Origin: Bin87 sp963665395 | GTDB lineage: Bacteria; Chloroflexota; Dehalococcoidia; Lucifugimonadales; UBA3495 | Direction of reading: 5' to 3' | Assembly (NCBI GenBank): GCA_963665395.2 | Contig: OY762251.1 | Location: 1,860,001-1,924,000, forward strand | DNA: 64,000 nt | Shown here: positions 16,810 to 25,868 of the stretch, piece by piece | Layout of the letters: each line of letters opens with the position of its first letter | Position numbering within the stretch: position 1 is the stretch's first letter | The notes under the pieces: generated by a model | What the model saw: only the letters and a program-made list of their open reading frames with translations | Told to the model about the DNA's origin: nothing | Database searches by the model: none | Translations under genes and position numbers: made by a program

Positions 16810-19419
16810 ATGCCTTCCGCCGACGCCGTTGTCCTCCCCGATAACGTTCGCCCCATTCATTATGACCTGACGCTGACTCCCAATTTTGACGATTTCACCT
16901 TCGCCGGTGAGGTGGACATCACCGTCAACATGGAACCCGGCACTAAAGAAATCGTACTCAACAGTTCTGAAATCGACATCCATACCGCCAGCGTGAGTTG
17001 GACCGACACCCATGGCGAGCAGGAGCAGGCGGCCAGTGGCATCGCCTATGACACCGACGCCGAGCGGGCGATTATCAGCATCCCCGGTACGCCGGCCGAC
17101 GGGCTGGTGGGCAATCAGCATCTCCGGATGACGTTCACCGGCGAGTTGAACGACAAGCTGCGGGGGTTCTATCGCAGCCAATACACCAACCCAGAGGGAG
17201 AAACGGCCTATCTCGCCACCACGCAGTTCGAAGCCACCGACGCCCGGCGTTCCTTGCCCTGCTGGGACGAGCCGGCAGTGAAGGCGTCCTTTCAGGTGAC
17301 CCTCAACATTCCAGAGGAGATGCAGGCCGTTTCCAATACACCCATCATCGAGGAACGGCCGGGCGGCGACGGCGTGAAGACGCTGGTGTTCGACAAGACT
17401 CCGGTTATGTCCACCTATCTTCTGGCCTACGTCATCGGCGACCTGACGCACATCGAGAAGGAAGCCGCCGACGGCACCACCGTGGGCGTCTGGATGACCC
17501 GTGGCAAGGAGGAACAGGGGCAGTTCGCGCTGGATACCTCGGTCAAGCTGCTGTCGTTCTTCAACGACTACTTTGGCATCCCCTACCCGCTGCCCAAAAT
17601 GGACCACCTGGCGATACCGGACTTTGCCGCCGGCGCCATGGAGAACTGGGGCTGCATCACTTACCGGGAGACCGCCCTGCTGGTGGATCCGGCCAACTCT
17701 TCGGCCGGCACCCGCCAGCGCGTTGCTGAGGTGGTGGCTCACGAAATGGCCCATATGTGGTTCGGCGACCTGGTCACCATGGAGTGGTGGGATGACCTGT
17801 GGCTCAACGAGAGTTTCGCCACCTGGGTCGGCACCAAGGCCGTGGACTGGCTGTTCCCCGAGTGGTCCATGTGGACGCAGTTCGTCAACATGGACACCAA
17901 CCGGGCCTTCAGCCTAGACAGCCTCAAGAATTCACACCCCATTGAGCAGGAAGTCGCCAATCCCGCCGAGGTCAGCCAGCTCTTCGACGCCATCAGCTAC
18001 AGCAAGGGCGGCTCGGTGCTGCGGATGCTGGAGCATTTCCTGACGCCCAGCGTGTTCCGCACCGGCCTGAACGTCTATCTCAACCGCCATTCCTATCAAA
18101 ACGCCCGGACCACGGACCTGTGGACGGCTCTGGAAGAAGCGTCGGGCCAGCCGGTGAACACCATAATGAGTAGCTGGACAGGGCAGACGGGATACCCGGT
18201 GTTGGACGTGGCGGCCAGTCCCAGCGACGGCGGCCTCGCGCTGGAGGTACGCCAGGAACGCTTTGTGTACGACTCGATCCTGGGAGAAGACGCAGGGGAC
18301 GATGAGGAACAGGTGTGGCCGGTGCCGCTGACCGTAACGGCGGCCGGCGCGCCGGTAACGGCCCGGCTGGTCAACGCGGCCAGCGACACGGTGCCGGTGG
18401 CTACCCCGTCCGAACCGGACTGGTTCAAGGTCAACCCCGACCAGACCGGCTTCTACCGCGTGAACTACACCGACAGCGACCGGGAAAGGTTGGCGACAGT
18501 CGTCGCTGACCGGACTCTGCCGGCCACCGACCGGCTGGGTATTCAGAACGACGCCTACGCTCTCACCAAGGCCGGCCTGCTGCCGGTCACCCGGTTCCTG
18601 TCCCTGGCGGAGTCGTACCAGGACGAAACCGACGCCTCGGTGTGGAGCGACCTGGCTACCAACCTGCGGGAGATTGAAGGCATGATCTCCGAGGAACCCT
18701 ACCTTGATGCGTTCCATGCCTTCGGGCGGCGTCTGTTCGCGCCGGCGGCGCAACGCTCCGGCTGGGAGCCGCAGCCCGGCGAGGGACACCTGGACTCGCT
18801 GTTGCGCTCCACCGTGATCAGCCAGGCTGGCGTGTACGGCGATCCGGCGGTAATCGGGCAGGCTCAAGCTCTGTTTGAAGGCTACCAAGCCGACCCTTCC
18901 AACGTGCGGCCTGATCTGCGCGGCGTGGTGTTCAGCCTGGTGGCCCAGGAAGGCGACCGGGCAATGTACGACCGCATCTGGGAACTGGAACGCGCGGCGG
19001 AGTTGCACGAGGAAAAAATCCGCCTGCTCATGTCCCTGGCCCGCTTCCAGCAGGAGGACCTGCTCCGGGAGACGCTGGATAGGTCATTGAGCGACGACGT
19101 GCGATTGCAGGACACCATCTTCGTGGTGGCGGCGGTGGCCGCCAACAACCGGGGCCGCAACATCGCCTGGGACTTCCTCAAAGAGCAGTGGGGCGAATTC
19201 GACCGGCGCTACGGCAGCGGCGGCTTCGGCCTGATGCGCCTGGTAGCCATCACCAACTCCTTCACCAGCAACGAAAAGCGCGACGACGTGGCCGCTTTCT
19301 TCGAGGAACACCCCACACCGGCGGCGGAGCGGACGATACGGCAGGCGCTGGAGCGGATCGCCCTCAACGTGGCGTGGCTGGAGCGGAACCGGGAGGAACT
19401 GGGGCGGTACTTCGGGTAG
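16810..19419 (+). CDS. M1 family aminopeptidase (aminopeptidase N-like)
   Basis: An 869-residue M1 metallopeptidase of normal length. The exopeptidase motif GAMENWG starts near residue 275 and the zinc site HEMAH spans 311-315, with the distal Glu ligand in WLNESFATW. Arms of the family are present: an N-terminal beta domain (PIHYDLTLTPN), the catalytic domain and an ERAP1-like C-terminal helical domain from about residue 540. It removes N-terminal residues from peptides. The start is ATG 16810 because GGAGG lies 7 bases upstream; a TTG 27 bases earlier is unlikely. There is no signal peptide, so it is cytoplasmic. It is divergent from the antiporter gene. Confidence 0.95.
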   Translation: MPSADAVVLPDNVRPIHYDLTLTPNFDDFTFAGEVDITVNMEPGTKEIVLNSSEIDIHTASVSWTDTHGEQEQAASGIAYDTDAERAIISIPGTPADGLVGNQHLRMTFTGELNDKLRGFYRSQYTNPEGETAYLATTQFEATDARRSLPCWDEPAVKASFQVTLNIPEEMQAVSNTPIIEERPGGDGVKTLVFDKTPVMSTYLLAYVIGDLTHIEKEAADGTTVGVWMTRGKEEQGQFALDTSVKLLSFFNDYFGIPYPLPKMDHLAIPDFAAGAMENWGCITYRETALLVDPANSSAGTRQRVAEVVAHEMAHMWFGDLVTMEWWDDLWLNESFATWVGTKAVDWLFPEWSMWTQFVNMDTNRAFSLDSLKNSHPIEQEVANPAEVSQLFDAISYSKGGSVLRMLEHFLTPSVFRTGLNVYLNRHSYQNARTTDLWTALEEASGQPVNTIMSSWTGQTGYPVLDVAASPSDGGLALEVRQERFVYDSILGEDAGDDEEQVWPVPLTVTAAGAPVTARLVNAASDTVPVATPSEPDWFKVNPDQTGFYRVNYTDSDRERLATVVADRTLPATDRLGIQNDAYALTKAGLLPVTRFLSLAESYQDETDASVWSDLATNLREIEGMISEEPYLDAFHAFGRRLFAPAAQRSGWEPQPGEGHLDSLLRSTVISQAGVYGDPAVIGQAQALFEGYQADPSNVRPDLRGVVFSLVAQEGDRAMYDRIWELERAAELHEEKIRLLMSLARFQQEDLLRETLDRSLSDDVRLQDTIFVVAAVAANNRGRNIAWDFLKEQWGEFDRRYGSGGFGLMRLVAITNSFTSNEKRDDVAAFFEEHPTPAAERTIRQALERIALNVAWLERNREELGRYFG

Positions 19420-19516
19420 GCAAGACCAATGGCAATTGCATTACCGTTGTACGCGCCTGTCGCTTTGACGATATTGAATCGGCAGGCGAATTCCCATGCG
19501 CGGCCTGTGAGATCAA

Positions 19517-19792
19517 ATGCGTCGGTTTGAGATAGTCGGCCAAATTACGGAGATCGAAACCATAGCAACAGGCAGTTCCATCCGTATGATTGAATACCTG
19601 CGCGACCGCTATGGGCCGGGCAATTGGCGGAAACGCGAGGGAAGAGCCACTGTGCGCTACAGTGATGGTACAATGCTGGACGCCGAAGTACACTGGTACG
19701 AAGCGCACGGAGGCGGCAGAAGAGGCATGAAAAGTCAAACGCGCTTTGGAGTGCTGAGTGGGTATGAACACAAAATTCGTCGTCTGTATTGA
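19517..19792 (+). CDS. Conserved hypothetical protein
   Basis: A 91-residue basic protein with an RRFEIVGQITEIETIATG start and a WRKREGRATVRYSDG..LDAEVHWYEAHG middle. I recognise this as a recurrent small family in cyanobacteria and Chloroflexota but know no function. It overlaps the following small gene by 29 bases in another frame, an arrangement common in coupled small modules such as toxin-antitoxin pairs; that role is not shown. The only membrane or signal feature is their absence. Confidence 0.65.
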   Translation: MRRFEIVGQITEIETIATGSSIRMIEYLRDRYGPGNWRKREGRATVRYSDGTMLDAEVHWYEAHGGGRRGMKSQTRFGVLSGYEHKIRRLY

Positions 19793-20012
19793 CAGTGCGG
19801 ACTGGCCCGAGTCTTTGGAGGTTCGCAAAATCTACCGTGTGCTACCGGACGAAGTTGGAGCCAAATACGGCTTGATCCGCGTCATTGACGATTCGGACGA
19901 AGATTACCTTTACCCCTCCGACTGCTTTGTCGCGGTTGAGTTGCCAGAAGAATCGGAGCGAGTTTTTCTGGGTCTTTGCGTGATGGAGGAAACTTCCGTT
20001 TCCGCACGCTGA
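19764..20012 (+). CDS. Conserved hypothetical protein, overlapping partner
   Basis: An 82-residue acidic protein (MNTKFVVCIDSADWPESLEV start; RKIYRVLPDE..YGLIRVIDDSDEDYLYP). The YRVLPDE/DDSGEDYLYP pattern recurs in small conserved hypothetical proteins that pair with the preceding family. ATG 19764 fits the family start better than the one six bases earlier. It overlaps the upstream gene by 29 bases, so translation is probably coupled. Basic first gene and acidic second gene would suit a binding pair. Confidence 0.65.
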   Translation: MNTKFVVCIDSADWPESLEVRKIYRVLPDEVGAKYGLIRVIDDSDEDYLYPSDCFVAVELPEESERVFLGLCVMEETSVSAR

Positions 20013-20016
20013 ATGC

Positions 20017-20325
20017 CTATAGTCTGTAGGCCATCAGCCAAACGCTTAACCTGCTCCCGCTGTGGGATGCGGCCAGCCACCTCCGCGGTATGGCGGACGC
20101 ACCGTAGCCGGCGCCCGGCGCTGCACCGATCAACGCCACGTTGGTGTCGCCGCCGGCTACGGCGTCCAGCGCATCGCTAGGAATGCCGTCGGCGTGGGCC
20201 GCAACGAACAGGACCGACAGGTCCGGCGTCGCTCCTTCCAGTAATAGCGCAAAGACCGCGTTAATGACGATGCACGACCACTGGCAACTTGAGTGATCAC
20301 GGAGCCGTCCGGCATAAGTGAACAC
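20017..20325 (-). pseudogene. Possible remnant of a FIST-like sensor domain
   Basis: A 102-codon frame in an otherwise empty 337-base gap. The stretch ALLLEGATPDLSVLFVAAH..GIPSDALDAVAGGD..ALIGAAPGAG loosely resembles the start of FIST-domain proteins, in which such a strand-helix-strand unit ends with a conserved Gly-rich turn. The frame then stops after about 30 unmatched residues, and no ribosome-binding site precedes it. It may be a decayed fragment or chance; nothing else is seen in this gap. Confidence 0.2.
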
Positions 20326-20349
20326 CGTTAGCCGAAGCTGCCCCGTAGG

Positions 20350-21144
20350 TCAGGGATATGGGATGATGAAAAGGCTGACGCCATGGAAATCGGCCAAGGC
20401 GCGCTGTGATTCGGGCACGTTTGACGAAACCAGGGCCGGTATCACCGTGGCGTTAGCGGCGACAGCCAGTAATTTGGCCCGCCGGACCGCGCGTACCAAG
20501 TCGGTCTCGTCGGCGGTGATTGAGACTTCGGCCAGCAGGTAGCGGTTGTCCTCATCCCTGATGATAATATCCGCCTCATGGAGGTCGTCGGAATCATCCT
20601 CTGTAATAACGCCGGACTGAATGGCGCGGTGAATTGCGCTGTTCAATTCGGGAGCGCTCTGACGGTCCTGGACCATGGCGAGAATGGGTTGGTTCAGATC
20701 GAAGCGCCTGGTGGCCCGGTGGAGCAGACGGTTGCGTACCCGGCGTTCATATTCAGTTCCTTCAAAGTTGCTGAACCGCCCCTCCAACCGCGCAAAGGCC
20801 GCGCGCAGGTCGGACTGGCCGTCTTCCAGCCTGTCCAGCCGTTCGTTAACCAAACGGAAGTTATCGTTGGTGACCTGGACGAACTCGTCGAGGCGCTGAG
20901 TAAGCTGGTCAACCCGCTGGGTAAGGTCGTCAACCCGCTGGGTAAGCTGGTCAACCCGCTGGGTAAGCTGGTCAACCCGCTGGGTAAGCTGGTCAACCCG
21001 CTGGGTCAACTCGGCTAACTGCTGTGGCACGCTGAGCAGTTCATCACCCACGACAATGCCGCGAATGATTTCCAGCCAATCCGGCCGCTCGCGCAGGATG
21101 CGCACGATGTCACTGATGTCGTTGACGTTAGTAGGGGTATTCAT
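20350..21144 (-). CDS. Coiled-coil protein with PD-(D/E)XK-like C-terminal domain
   Basis: A 264-residue protein. Residues about 43-86 are consecutive heptads of the form QLTQRVD, giving a near-perfect coiled coil, and 87-125 continue as a less regular coil. The C-terminal half contains ADIIIRDEDNRYLLAEVSI (Asp 192, Glu 206), a D-x(13)-E-x-S layout like that of small PD-(D/E)XK nucleases; the same architecture is common in DUF3782-like proteins of cyanobacteria and Chloroflexota. The function is unknown. ATG 21144 is preferred over an upstream TTG frame at 21186. It is divergent from metH. Confidence 0.7.
   Translation of the reverse strand: MNTPTNVNDISDIVRILRERPDWLEIIRGIVVGDELLSVPQQLAELTQRVDQLTQRVDQLTQRVDQLTQRVDDLTQRVDQLTQRLDEFVQVTNDNFRLVNERLDRLEDGQSDLRAAFARLEGRFSNFEGTEYERRVRNRLLHRATRRFDLNQPILAMVQDRQSAPELNSAIHRAIQSGVITEDDSDDLHEADIIIRDEDNRYLLAEVSITADETDLVRAVRRAKLLAVAANATVIPALVSSNVPESQRALADFHGVSLFIIPYP
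20894..21010. repeat. Tandem 21-base repeats inside a coding region
   Basis: About five and a half head-to-tail copies of a 21-base unit (consensus GTCAACCCGCTGGGTAAGCT plus one G), three of them nearly identical. Each encodes one heptad of the coiled coil on the minus strand. The near identity at the DNA level points to recent expansion by slippage or recombination; unit number is likely to vary between strains. Confidence 0.9.
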
Positions 21145-21242
21145 AAAGCCTATTATACTCCATTCCCGGCAGGATGCGTTTGACATCCCCTCTCATTGCG
21201 GGTAGCCTTGATTGTGAAAATCGGTACAAATGGCATTGAATT

Positions 21243-23858
21243 ATGGACGTTTCTGAACGCATCAACGAGCTGAAATCGTTGCTTGGCAAGCGTATTCTGG
21301 TCACCGACGGGGCCATGGGTACGGAGATTCAGGCGCGAGGGCTGGGACCGGACGACTTTGGCGGAGCCGAGTATGAGGGGTGCAATGAGTACCTCAACAT
21401 CACCCGCCCGGACGTTATCAACGACATTCACCGCTCCTACCTGGCCGCTGGCGCCGACATCATCCAGACCAACACCTTTGGCGCGACTGCCCTGGTGCTG
21501 GGTGAGTACAATCTGGCCTCCCAGGCGCGGCGCGTCAACCGGGAAGCCGCTGGCATCGCCCGTCGGGCGGCGGATGATTTCACCGACGCCGAACCCGCCA
21601 AACCCCGCTTCGTTTATGGCGCAATGGGGCCAACCACGCGCACCATCTCCGTGACCGGCGGGCTGACCTTCGACGAACTCGCGGCGGACTATCACCAGCA
21701 GGCTGCCGGGTTGATCGAGGGGGGAGCCGACGTCCTCGTGCTGGAAACCGGCCAGGACACCATCAACATCAAAGCCGGCCTGGAAGGCATCGACCGCGCC
21801 CTGGTCGAACTGAACGCGGACATACCCGTGGCGGTGCAGGGCACCATCGAACCCATGGGCACGCTGCTGGCCGGCCAGGACGCCGAGGCGCTTTACACTT
21901 CGCTGGCGCACCGGGAACTGCTCTGGGTCGGGTTCAACTGCGCCACCGGGCCGGAGTTCATGACCGACCATATCCGAGCGCTGCATGACCTGTCGCAGTT
22001 CGGCATCGCGTGCGTCCCCAACGCTGGGCTGCCCGACGAGGACGGCAACTACAACGAGTCGCCGGAAATGCTGGCCGGCACGCTGGAACGCTTTGCCGAC
22101 AACGGCTGGATCAACGTGGCCGGCGGCTGCTGCGGCACCGGACCGGACCACATCCGCCGCATCAGCGAGGCCATGGCCGGCAAGACGCCGCGAGTGATCC
22201 AACCGCCCATGGAAACCCGCGTATCGGGCATCGAGGCGGTGGTGGTCAACGAGGACACCCGGCCCACCATCGTGGGCGAACGCACCAACGTGCTGGGCAG
22301 CCGTCGTTTCAAGCGGCTCATCGGCGGCGAGCGTTTCGAAGAGGCCGCCGAGATAGGACGCCGCCAGGTTCGCAACGGCGCGCACGTCCTCGACGTGTGC
22401 CTGCAGGATCCCGACCGGGACGAAACGGCGGACGTGGTCAAGTTCCTTGACCAGCTCAATCGGCGGGTGAAGGCTCCCATCATGATCGACTCCACCGACG
22501 CCGCCGTCATCGAGGAATCGCTGAAACGGCTGCAGGGCAAGTCGATCATCAACTCCATCAACCTGGAGGACGGGGAGGAGCGATTCCAGCGAGTGGTGCC
22601 GCTGGCTCGACGATATGGGGCCGCGCTGGTGGTGGGCTGCATCGACGATGACCCCAACCAGGCCCAGGCCATCACCCGCGCGCGCAAGCTGGAAATCGCC
22701 CTCCGTTCACACCAACTGCTCACCGAAAAATACGGAGTCCCAGAACAGGACATTATCTTTGACCCCCTGGTATTCCCGGCTGGCACCGGCGATGAGAACT
22801 ACGTCGGCTCCGCCGCCGAGACCATTGAAGGCGTGCGGGTTATCAAGGAAGCGTTGCCCAACACCAAAACCGTGCTGGGCATCTCCAACGTATCCTTTGG
22901 CCTGCCGGCGGCCGGGCGCGAGGTGTTCAACTCGGTTTTCCTCTACCACTGTACCCAGGCCGGTCTGGACATGGCCATCGTAAATTCGGAGATGATGCAG
23001 CGTTACGCCACCATACCCGAGGAAGAACGGCAGTTGTCGGAAGACCTGATCTGGAACCGGGGCGAGGATCCCGTGGCCGCCTTCGCGGCCCACTTCCGGG
23101 ACCGCGCGCCGCGAGCCACCGCCGAGGAACGTTCTGCGCTCCCACTGGACGAGCGCCTAGCTCAGTGCATCATCGAGGGCAGCAAAGAGGGATTGACCGA
23201 GGACCTGGACCTGGCGTTGCAGGAGAGGGAACCGCTGGCAATTATCAACGGCCCGCTGATGGCCGGTATGGATGAGGTGGGCCGGCAGTTCAATGCCAAC
23301 CAACTCATCGTCGCCGAGGTGTTACAGAGCGCGGAAGCCATGAAGGCCGCCGTGGCTCACCTGGAACCGCACATGGAGCGCACCGACGCGGCCACCCGGG
23401 GCTGCGTTCTGCTGGCCACCGTCCGGGGCGACGTGCATGACATCGGCAAGAACCTGGTCGAGATCATCATGTCCAACAACGGCTACCGGGTGGTCAACCT
23501 GGGCATCAAGGTGCCGGCCCAGGAGCTCATCGCCGGCTACCGCGAGCATAGCCCGGACATCATCGGCCTGTCGGGCCTGCTGGTGAAGTCGGCGCAGATG
23601 ATGGTGGAAACGGTGCAGGACTTCCGCACCGCCGGCATCCATGTCCCGGTGCTGGTGGGCGGCGCGGCGCTGTCCAACCGCTTCACCCGCCTGCGCATCG
23701 CGCCGGAGTACGACGGCATGGTCGCCTATTCCCCCGACGCCATGAGCGGCCTGGCCCTGGCTAACGTGATCCAGGACGCCGACGAGCGGGAACGGCTGGC
23801 GGCGCGGCTGGAAGCGGAAAGCGCGGAGTTGGAGAGGGAAGTCGCGGCGCGGGGTTAG
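21243..23858 (+). CDS. metH: Cobalamin-dependent methionine synthase core, lacking activation domain
   Basis: An 871-residue protein with three of four MetH modules. Residues 1-320 are the homocysteine-binding barrel with the zinc cysteines in FNCATGP and GGCCGTGP. Residues about 335-610 are the methyltetrahydrofolate-binding barrel (PTIVGERTNVLGS). The cobalamin cap and B12-binding domains follow, with DVHDIG at 730-735 providing the axial His 732. The protein stops where full-length MetH continues with the AdoMet-dependent reactivation domain; that domain is encoded separately at 24717-25652. It methylates homocysteine to methionine in the cytoplasm. Only about 100 bases lie upstream of the start, with no cobalamin or SAM riboswitch visible. 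Confidence 0.95.
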   Translation: MDVSERINELKSLLGKRILVTDGAMGTEIQARGLGPDDFGGAEYEGCNEYLNITRPDVINDIHRSYLAAGADIIQTNTFGATALVLGEYNLASQARRVNREAAGIARRAADDFTDAEPAKPRFVYGAMGPTTRTISVTGGLTFDELAADYHQQAAGLIEGGADVLVLETGQDTINIKAGLEGIDRALVELNADIPVAVQGTIEPMGTLLAGQDAEALYTSLAHRELLWVGFNCATGPEFMTDHIRALHDLSQFGIACVPNAGLPDEDGNYNESPEMLAGTLERFADNGWINVAGGCCGTGPDHIRRISEAMAGKTPRVIQPPMETRVSGIEAVVVNEDTRPTIVGERTNVLGSRRFKRLIGGERFEEAAEIGRRQVRNGAHVLDVCLQDPDRDETADVVKFLDQLNRRVKAPIMIDSTDAAVIEESLKRLQGKSIINSINLEDGEERFQRVVPLARRYGAALVVGCIDDDPNQAQAITRARKLEIALRSHQLLTEKYGVPEQDIIFDPLVFPAGTGDENYVGSAAETIEGVRVIKEALPNTKTVLGISNVSFGLPAAGREVFNSVFLYHCTQAGLDMAIVNSEMMQRYATIPEEERQLSEDLIWNRGEDPVAAFAAHFRDRAPRATAEERSALPLDERLAQCIIEGSKEGLTEDLDLALQEREPLAIINGPLMAGMDEVGRQFNANQLIVAEVLQSAEAMKAAVAHLEPHMERTDAATRGCVLLATVRGDVHDIGKNLVEIIMSNNGYRVVNLGIKVPAQELIAGYREHSPDIIGLSGLLVKSAQMMVETVQDFRTAGIHVPVLVGGAALSNRFTRLRIAPEYDGMVAYSPDAMSGLALANVIQDADERERLAARLEAESAELEREVAARG

Positions 23859-23861
23859 ACC

Positions 23862-24194
23862 ATGCCTGACGACGCCCGGCTGCGTCGGGCCTGGGAGGAA
23901 TTGCCCAAAACCGATCATAGTCGCCAAGTCGAGAGCCGGCATCCAGATGTGCGTCCAGAATGGATAATGCAGGTCATCGAGTCCCCCAACTCCTACCAAT
24001 GGATAGATTATTCCACCGTTTCGGAAGAAGCGTTACGGGTCTGGACAATTCGCGTGGGATGGGTGGCAGAGATCGCAAGATGGCTTGAAGTCGTGTTTGA
24101 AGAGTTTTCATATGGCAGCCAGTTCGACACCGCATATCGGCTACGCCACAACCAGGCGGCGCAAAGACTGCGAGGCCGGACTAGGAGAAATTGA
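23862..24194 (+). CDS. Hypothetical protein in metH cluster
   Basis: A 110-residue protein, 3 bases after metH. It contains RHPDVRPEWIMQVIESPNSYQWID and RVWTIRVGWVAEIARWLEVVFE, a pattern (His-containing helix, 'W-I-x-x-V-I' element, two strands) like small DUF4258-type proteins, some of which are toxin components. The assignment is weak and no function is claimed. It lies between the two pieces of methionine synthase and is followed by a partly overlapping gene, so it may be a late insertion. Confidence 0.6.
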   Translation: MPDDARLRRAWEELPKTDHSRQVESRHPDVRPEWIMQVIESPNSYQWIDYSTVSEEALRVWTIRVGWVAEIARWLEVVFEEFSYGSQFDTAYRLRHNQAAQRLRGRTRRN

Positions 24195-24196
24195 AA

Positions 24197-24727
24197 ATGA
24201 CCGGTACGAAACCTGAGTCGAAATCGAAGGCGGTCCGACTCGGCAGGCAGTGCCTCTGCGGTTGCGGCAACATCCCCAAGCAACCCGAGTCCGCGTTCTG
24301 GCCGGGCCACGATATGCGTGTGAAGGAAATGCTATCTCGTCTCGAGAGCGGGAAACCGGAGGAGAAATTCCGTCTCCCGGATGCACTGGTGGCGCGGGCG
24401 ACCATAGATCCTACGCTCAAGGTGCATGGCTACAACACAGAGACCATCCTCAGGCTGGCGGCGCTGGCGCATTCGGAGTTGAAGCCGACGGTTCGGTGCT
24501 ACTCTGACACGCAAACGCTGGTCATTGAGAACGGCGCGCGGCGAGCAGAGGGCGAACACGTCGCAAAAGGGGTGGTGGTGTTCTATGCGGAGGAAGAAGG
24601 CGGAGAGCTTGACCATGATGTTACGGCAATAACGATTGAAAACGCCGAAGCCACGCTTAAGCCTTTTGTGGACGCAATCCTGTCTAAATATGACGTAAAG
24701 CCCAACCAGCAGGTAAATGCCGACTGA
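24197..24727 (+). CDS. Hypothetical protein with CxCGCG zinc-type motif
   Basis: A 176-residue protein with CLCGCGN..FWPGHDMRVKEML near the N-terminus, a short Cys-rich motif followed by PGHD seen in diverse phage and bacterial proteins and probably zinc-binding. The remainder is unrecognised. I start at ATG 24197 because AGGAG lies 9 bases upstream; a TTG six bases earlier would overlap the previous stop. It overlaps the next gene (MetH activation domain) by 11 bases. It could be an antitoxin or adaptor for the preceding protein, but that is conjecture. Confidence 0.6.
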   Translation: MTGTKPESKSKAVRLGRQCLCGCGNIPKQPESAFWPGHDMRVKEMLSRLESGKPEEKFRLPDALVARATIDPTLKVHGYNTETILRLAALAHSELKPTVRCYSDTQTLVIENGARRAEGEHVAKGVVVFYAEEEGGELDHDVTAITIENAEATLKPFVDAILSKYDVKPNQQVNAD

Positions 24728-25652
24728 AGAAAATATGACCGCCTCTAACGTCACTCCTCCCGTCGAACGGCTGGGGTCATCCCCCCAGCCGCCTGACCTC
24801 CGCCTCCATGTCCTGTCGGACTACGACCTGGACGAGATTTTCGGGTATATCAACCCGCAAATGCTCTACGTGCGGCACCTGGGCTACCGAGGGCGGTTCT
24901 GGGAGGCGCTGCGCAACGATGAACCCAAAGCGGTGGAACTGCGCCGGCAGGTCCAGCGAGTCGAGGACATCGTGCTGTCTCGTTCCGACATCTCCGCCAA
25001 CGCCGTTTTCAAGTTCTTTCCCTGCCGCTCCGATGGGCAGTGGCTCGTCATCTACGAGTCCGACGGCGCGACGGAGTTGGAGCGGTTTTACTTCGGACGG
25101 CAGCAGGAGCGGGAGGGCTTGTGCCTCACTGACTACGCGCGCCCGGTTGGCGATGGCCCCAACGATTACCTCGCCATGTTTGCCACCACCGTCGGCCCGG
25201 GCGTGCGGGATCTCTCCGAGCGGTGGAAGAACGAGGGGCGCTACCTGGACTCCCACACGCTGCAAGCCCTAGCGATAGAATCCGCCGAAGGCTTTGCCGA
25301 GTTGCTGCACAAGCGCATCCGCGCCATGTGGAACATCGGGGAGACGTCGCGCCGGCAGGGGCCGGATGAGGCCGAACTGCGGGAACTATTCCGCGCCAAC
25401 TACCAGGGCAAGCGTTACTCCTTCGGTTACCCGGCCTGCCCCCGGCTGGAAGACCAGGAAAAGCTGTTTTCACTGCTGGACGTTACCGCCAATATTGGCG
25501 TGGAACTCACCGATGGGTATATGATGGACCCGGAGGGTTCGGTATCAGCCGTGGTTTTTCACCATCCCCAGGCCAAGTATTTCAACCTGGACGAGGCCGA
25601 CATCGAGCGGCTGGAGTCCGAAATCGCCAATTTGCCGGCGGCGAACCGATAG
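24717..25652 (+). CDS. Free-standing MetH activation (AdoMet-binding) domain
   Basis: A 311-residue protein matching the C-terminal reactivation domain of cobalamin-dependent methionine synthase. Visible hallmarks are the RFYFGRQQ..GLCLTDY segment, the AdoMet-contacting RxxxGY motif as RYSFGYPACP, LTDGYMMDPEGSVSAVVFHHPQAKYF, and the overall length (about 300 residues) of that domain in Escherichia coli MetH. In full-length enzymes it supplies a methyl group from AdoMet when cob(II)alamin forms. Here it is a separate gene 860 bases after the core gene, so it must act in trans, as proposed for split MetH of Thermotoga. ATG 24717 has AGCAGG nearby; ATG 24735 is possible. Confidence 0.9.
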   Translation: MPTEENMTASNVTPPVERLGSSPQPPDLRLHVLSDYDLDEIFGYINPQMLYVRHLGYRGRFWEALRNDEPKAVELRRQVQRVEDIVLSRSDISANAVFKFFPCRSDGQWLVIYESDGATELERFYFGRQQEREGLCLTDYARPVGDGPNDYLAMFATTVGPGVRDLSERWKNEGRYLDSHTLQALAIESAEGFAELLHKRIRAMWNIGETSRRQGPDEAELRELFRANYQGKRYSFGYPACPRLEDQEKLFSLLDVTANIGVELTDGYMMDPEGSVSAVVFHHPQAKYFNLDEADIERLESEIANLPAANR

Positions 25653-25727
25653 GCAATGAGCCGTCAATCGTGGCAACAGCCCGTAGCCTTTTGGCATACG
25701 GGTTTTATTTTCGCAACCACGCTCTCA

Positions 25728-25802
25728 TCATTCCCGCGAAAGCGGGAATCCAGCAAGTCGTTGCAGCCAGGGTTCCTGGATTCCGGCTTTCGCCGGAATG
25801 AC
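25728..25802. repeat. REP-like double palindrome
   Basis: Two palindromes in the spacer between convergent genes: TTCCCGCGAAAGCGGGAA and, 25 bases on, TTCCGGCTTTCGCCGGAA, with CATTC...GAATG ends. Related units occur at 13340-13480, 37384-37444, 38329-38524 and 45483-45642. Confidence 0.75.
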
Positions 25803-25868
25803 GTAGTGGGGCGCCAGAATGACGTAACGGGATACGGTAATAACGACTGCGGGGGCAGTAGCAATACG

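Noticed and set aside
20894..21010. CRISPR-like regular repeats
   Set aside because: The units are head to tail without spacers and code for coiled-coil heptads in frame.
21145..21242. Cobalamin or SAM riboswitch before metH
   Set aside because: The spacer is under 100 bases and has no B12-box or SAM-type core that I can see.
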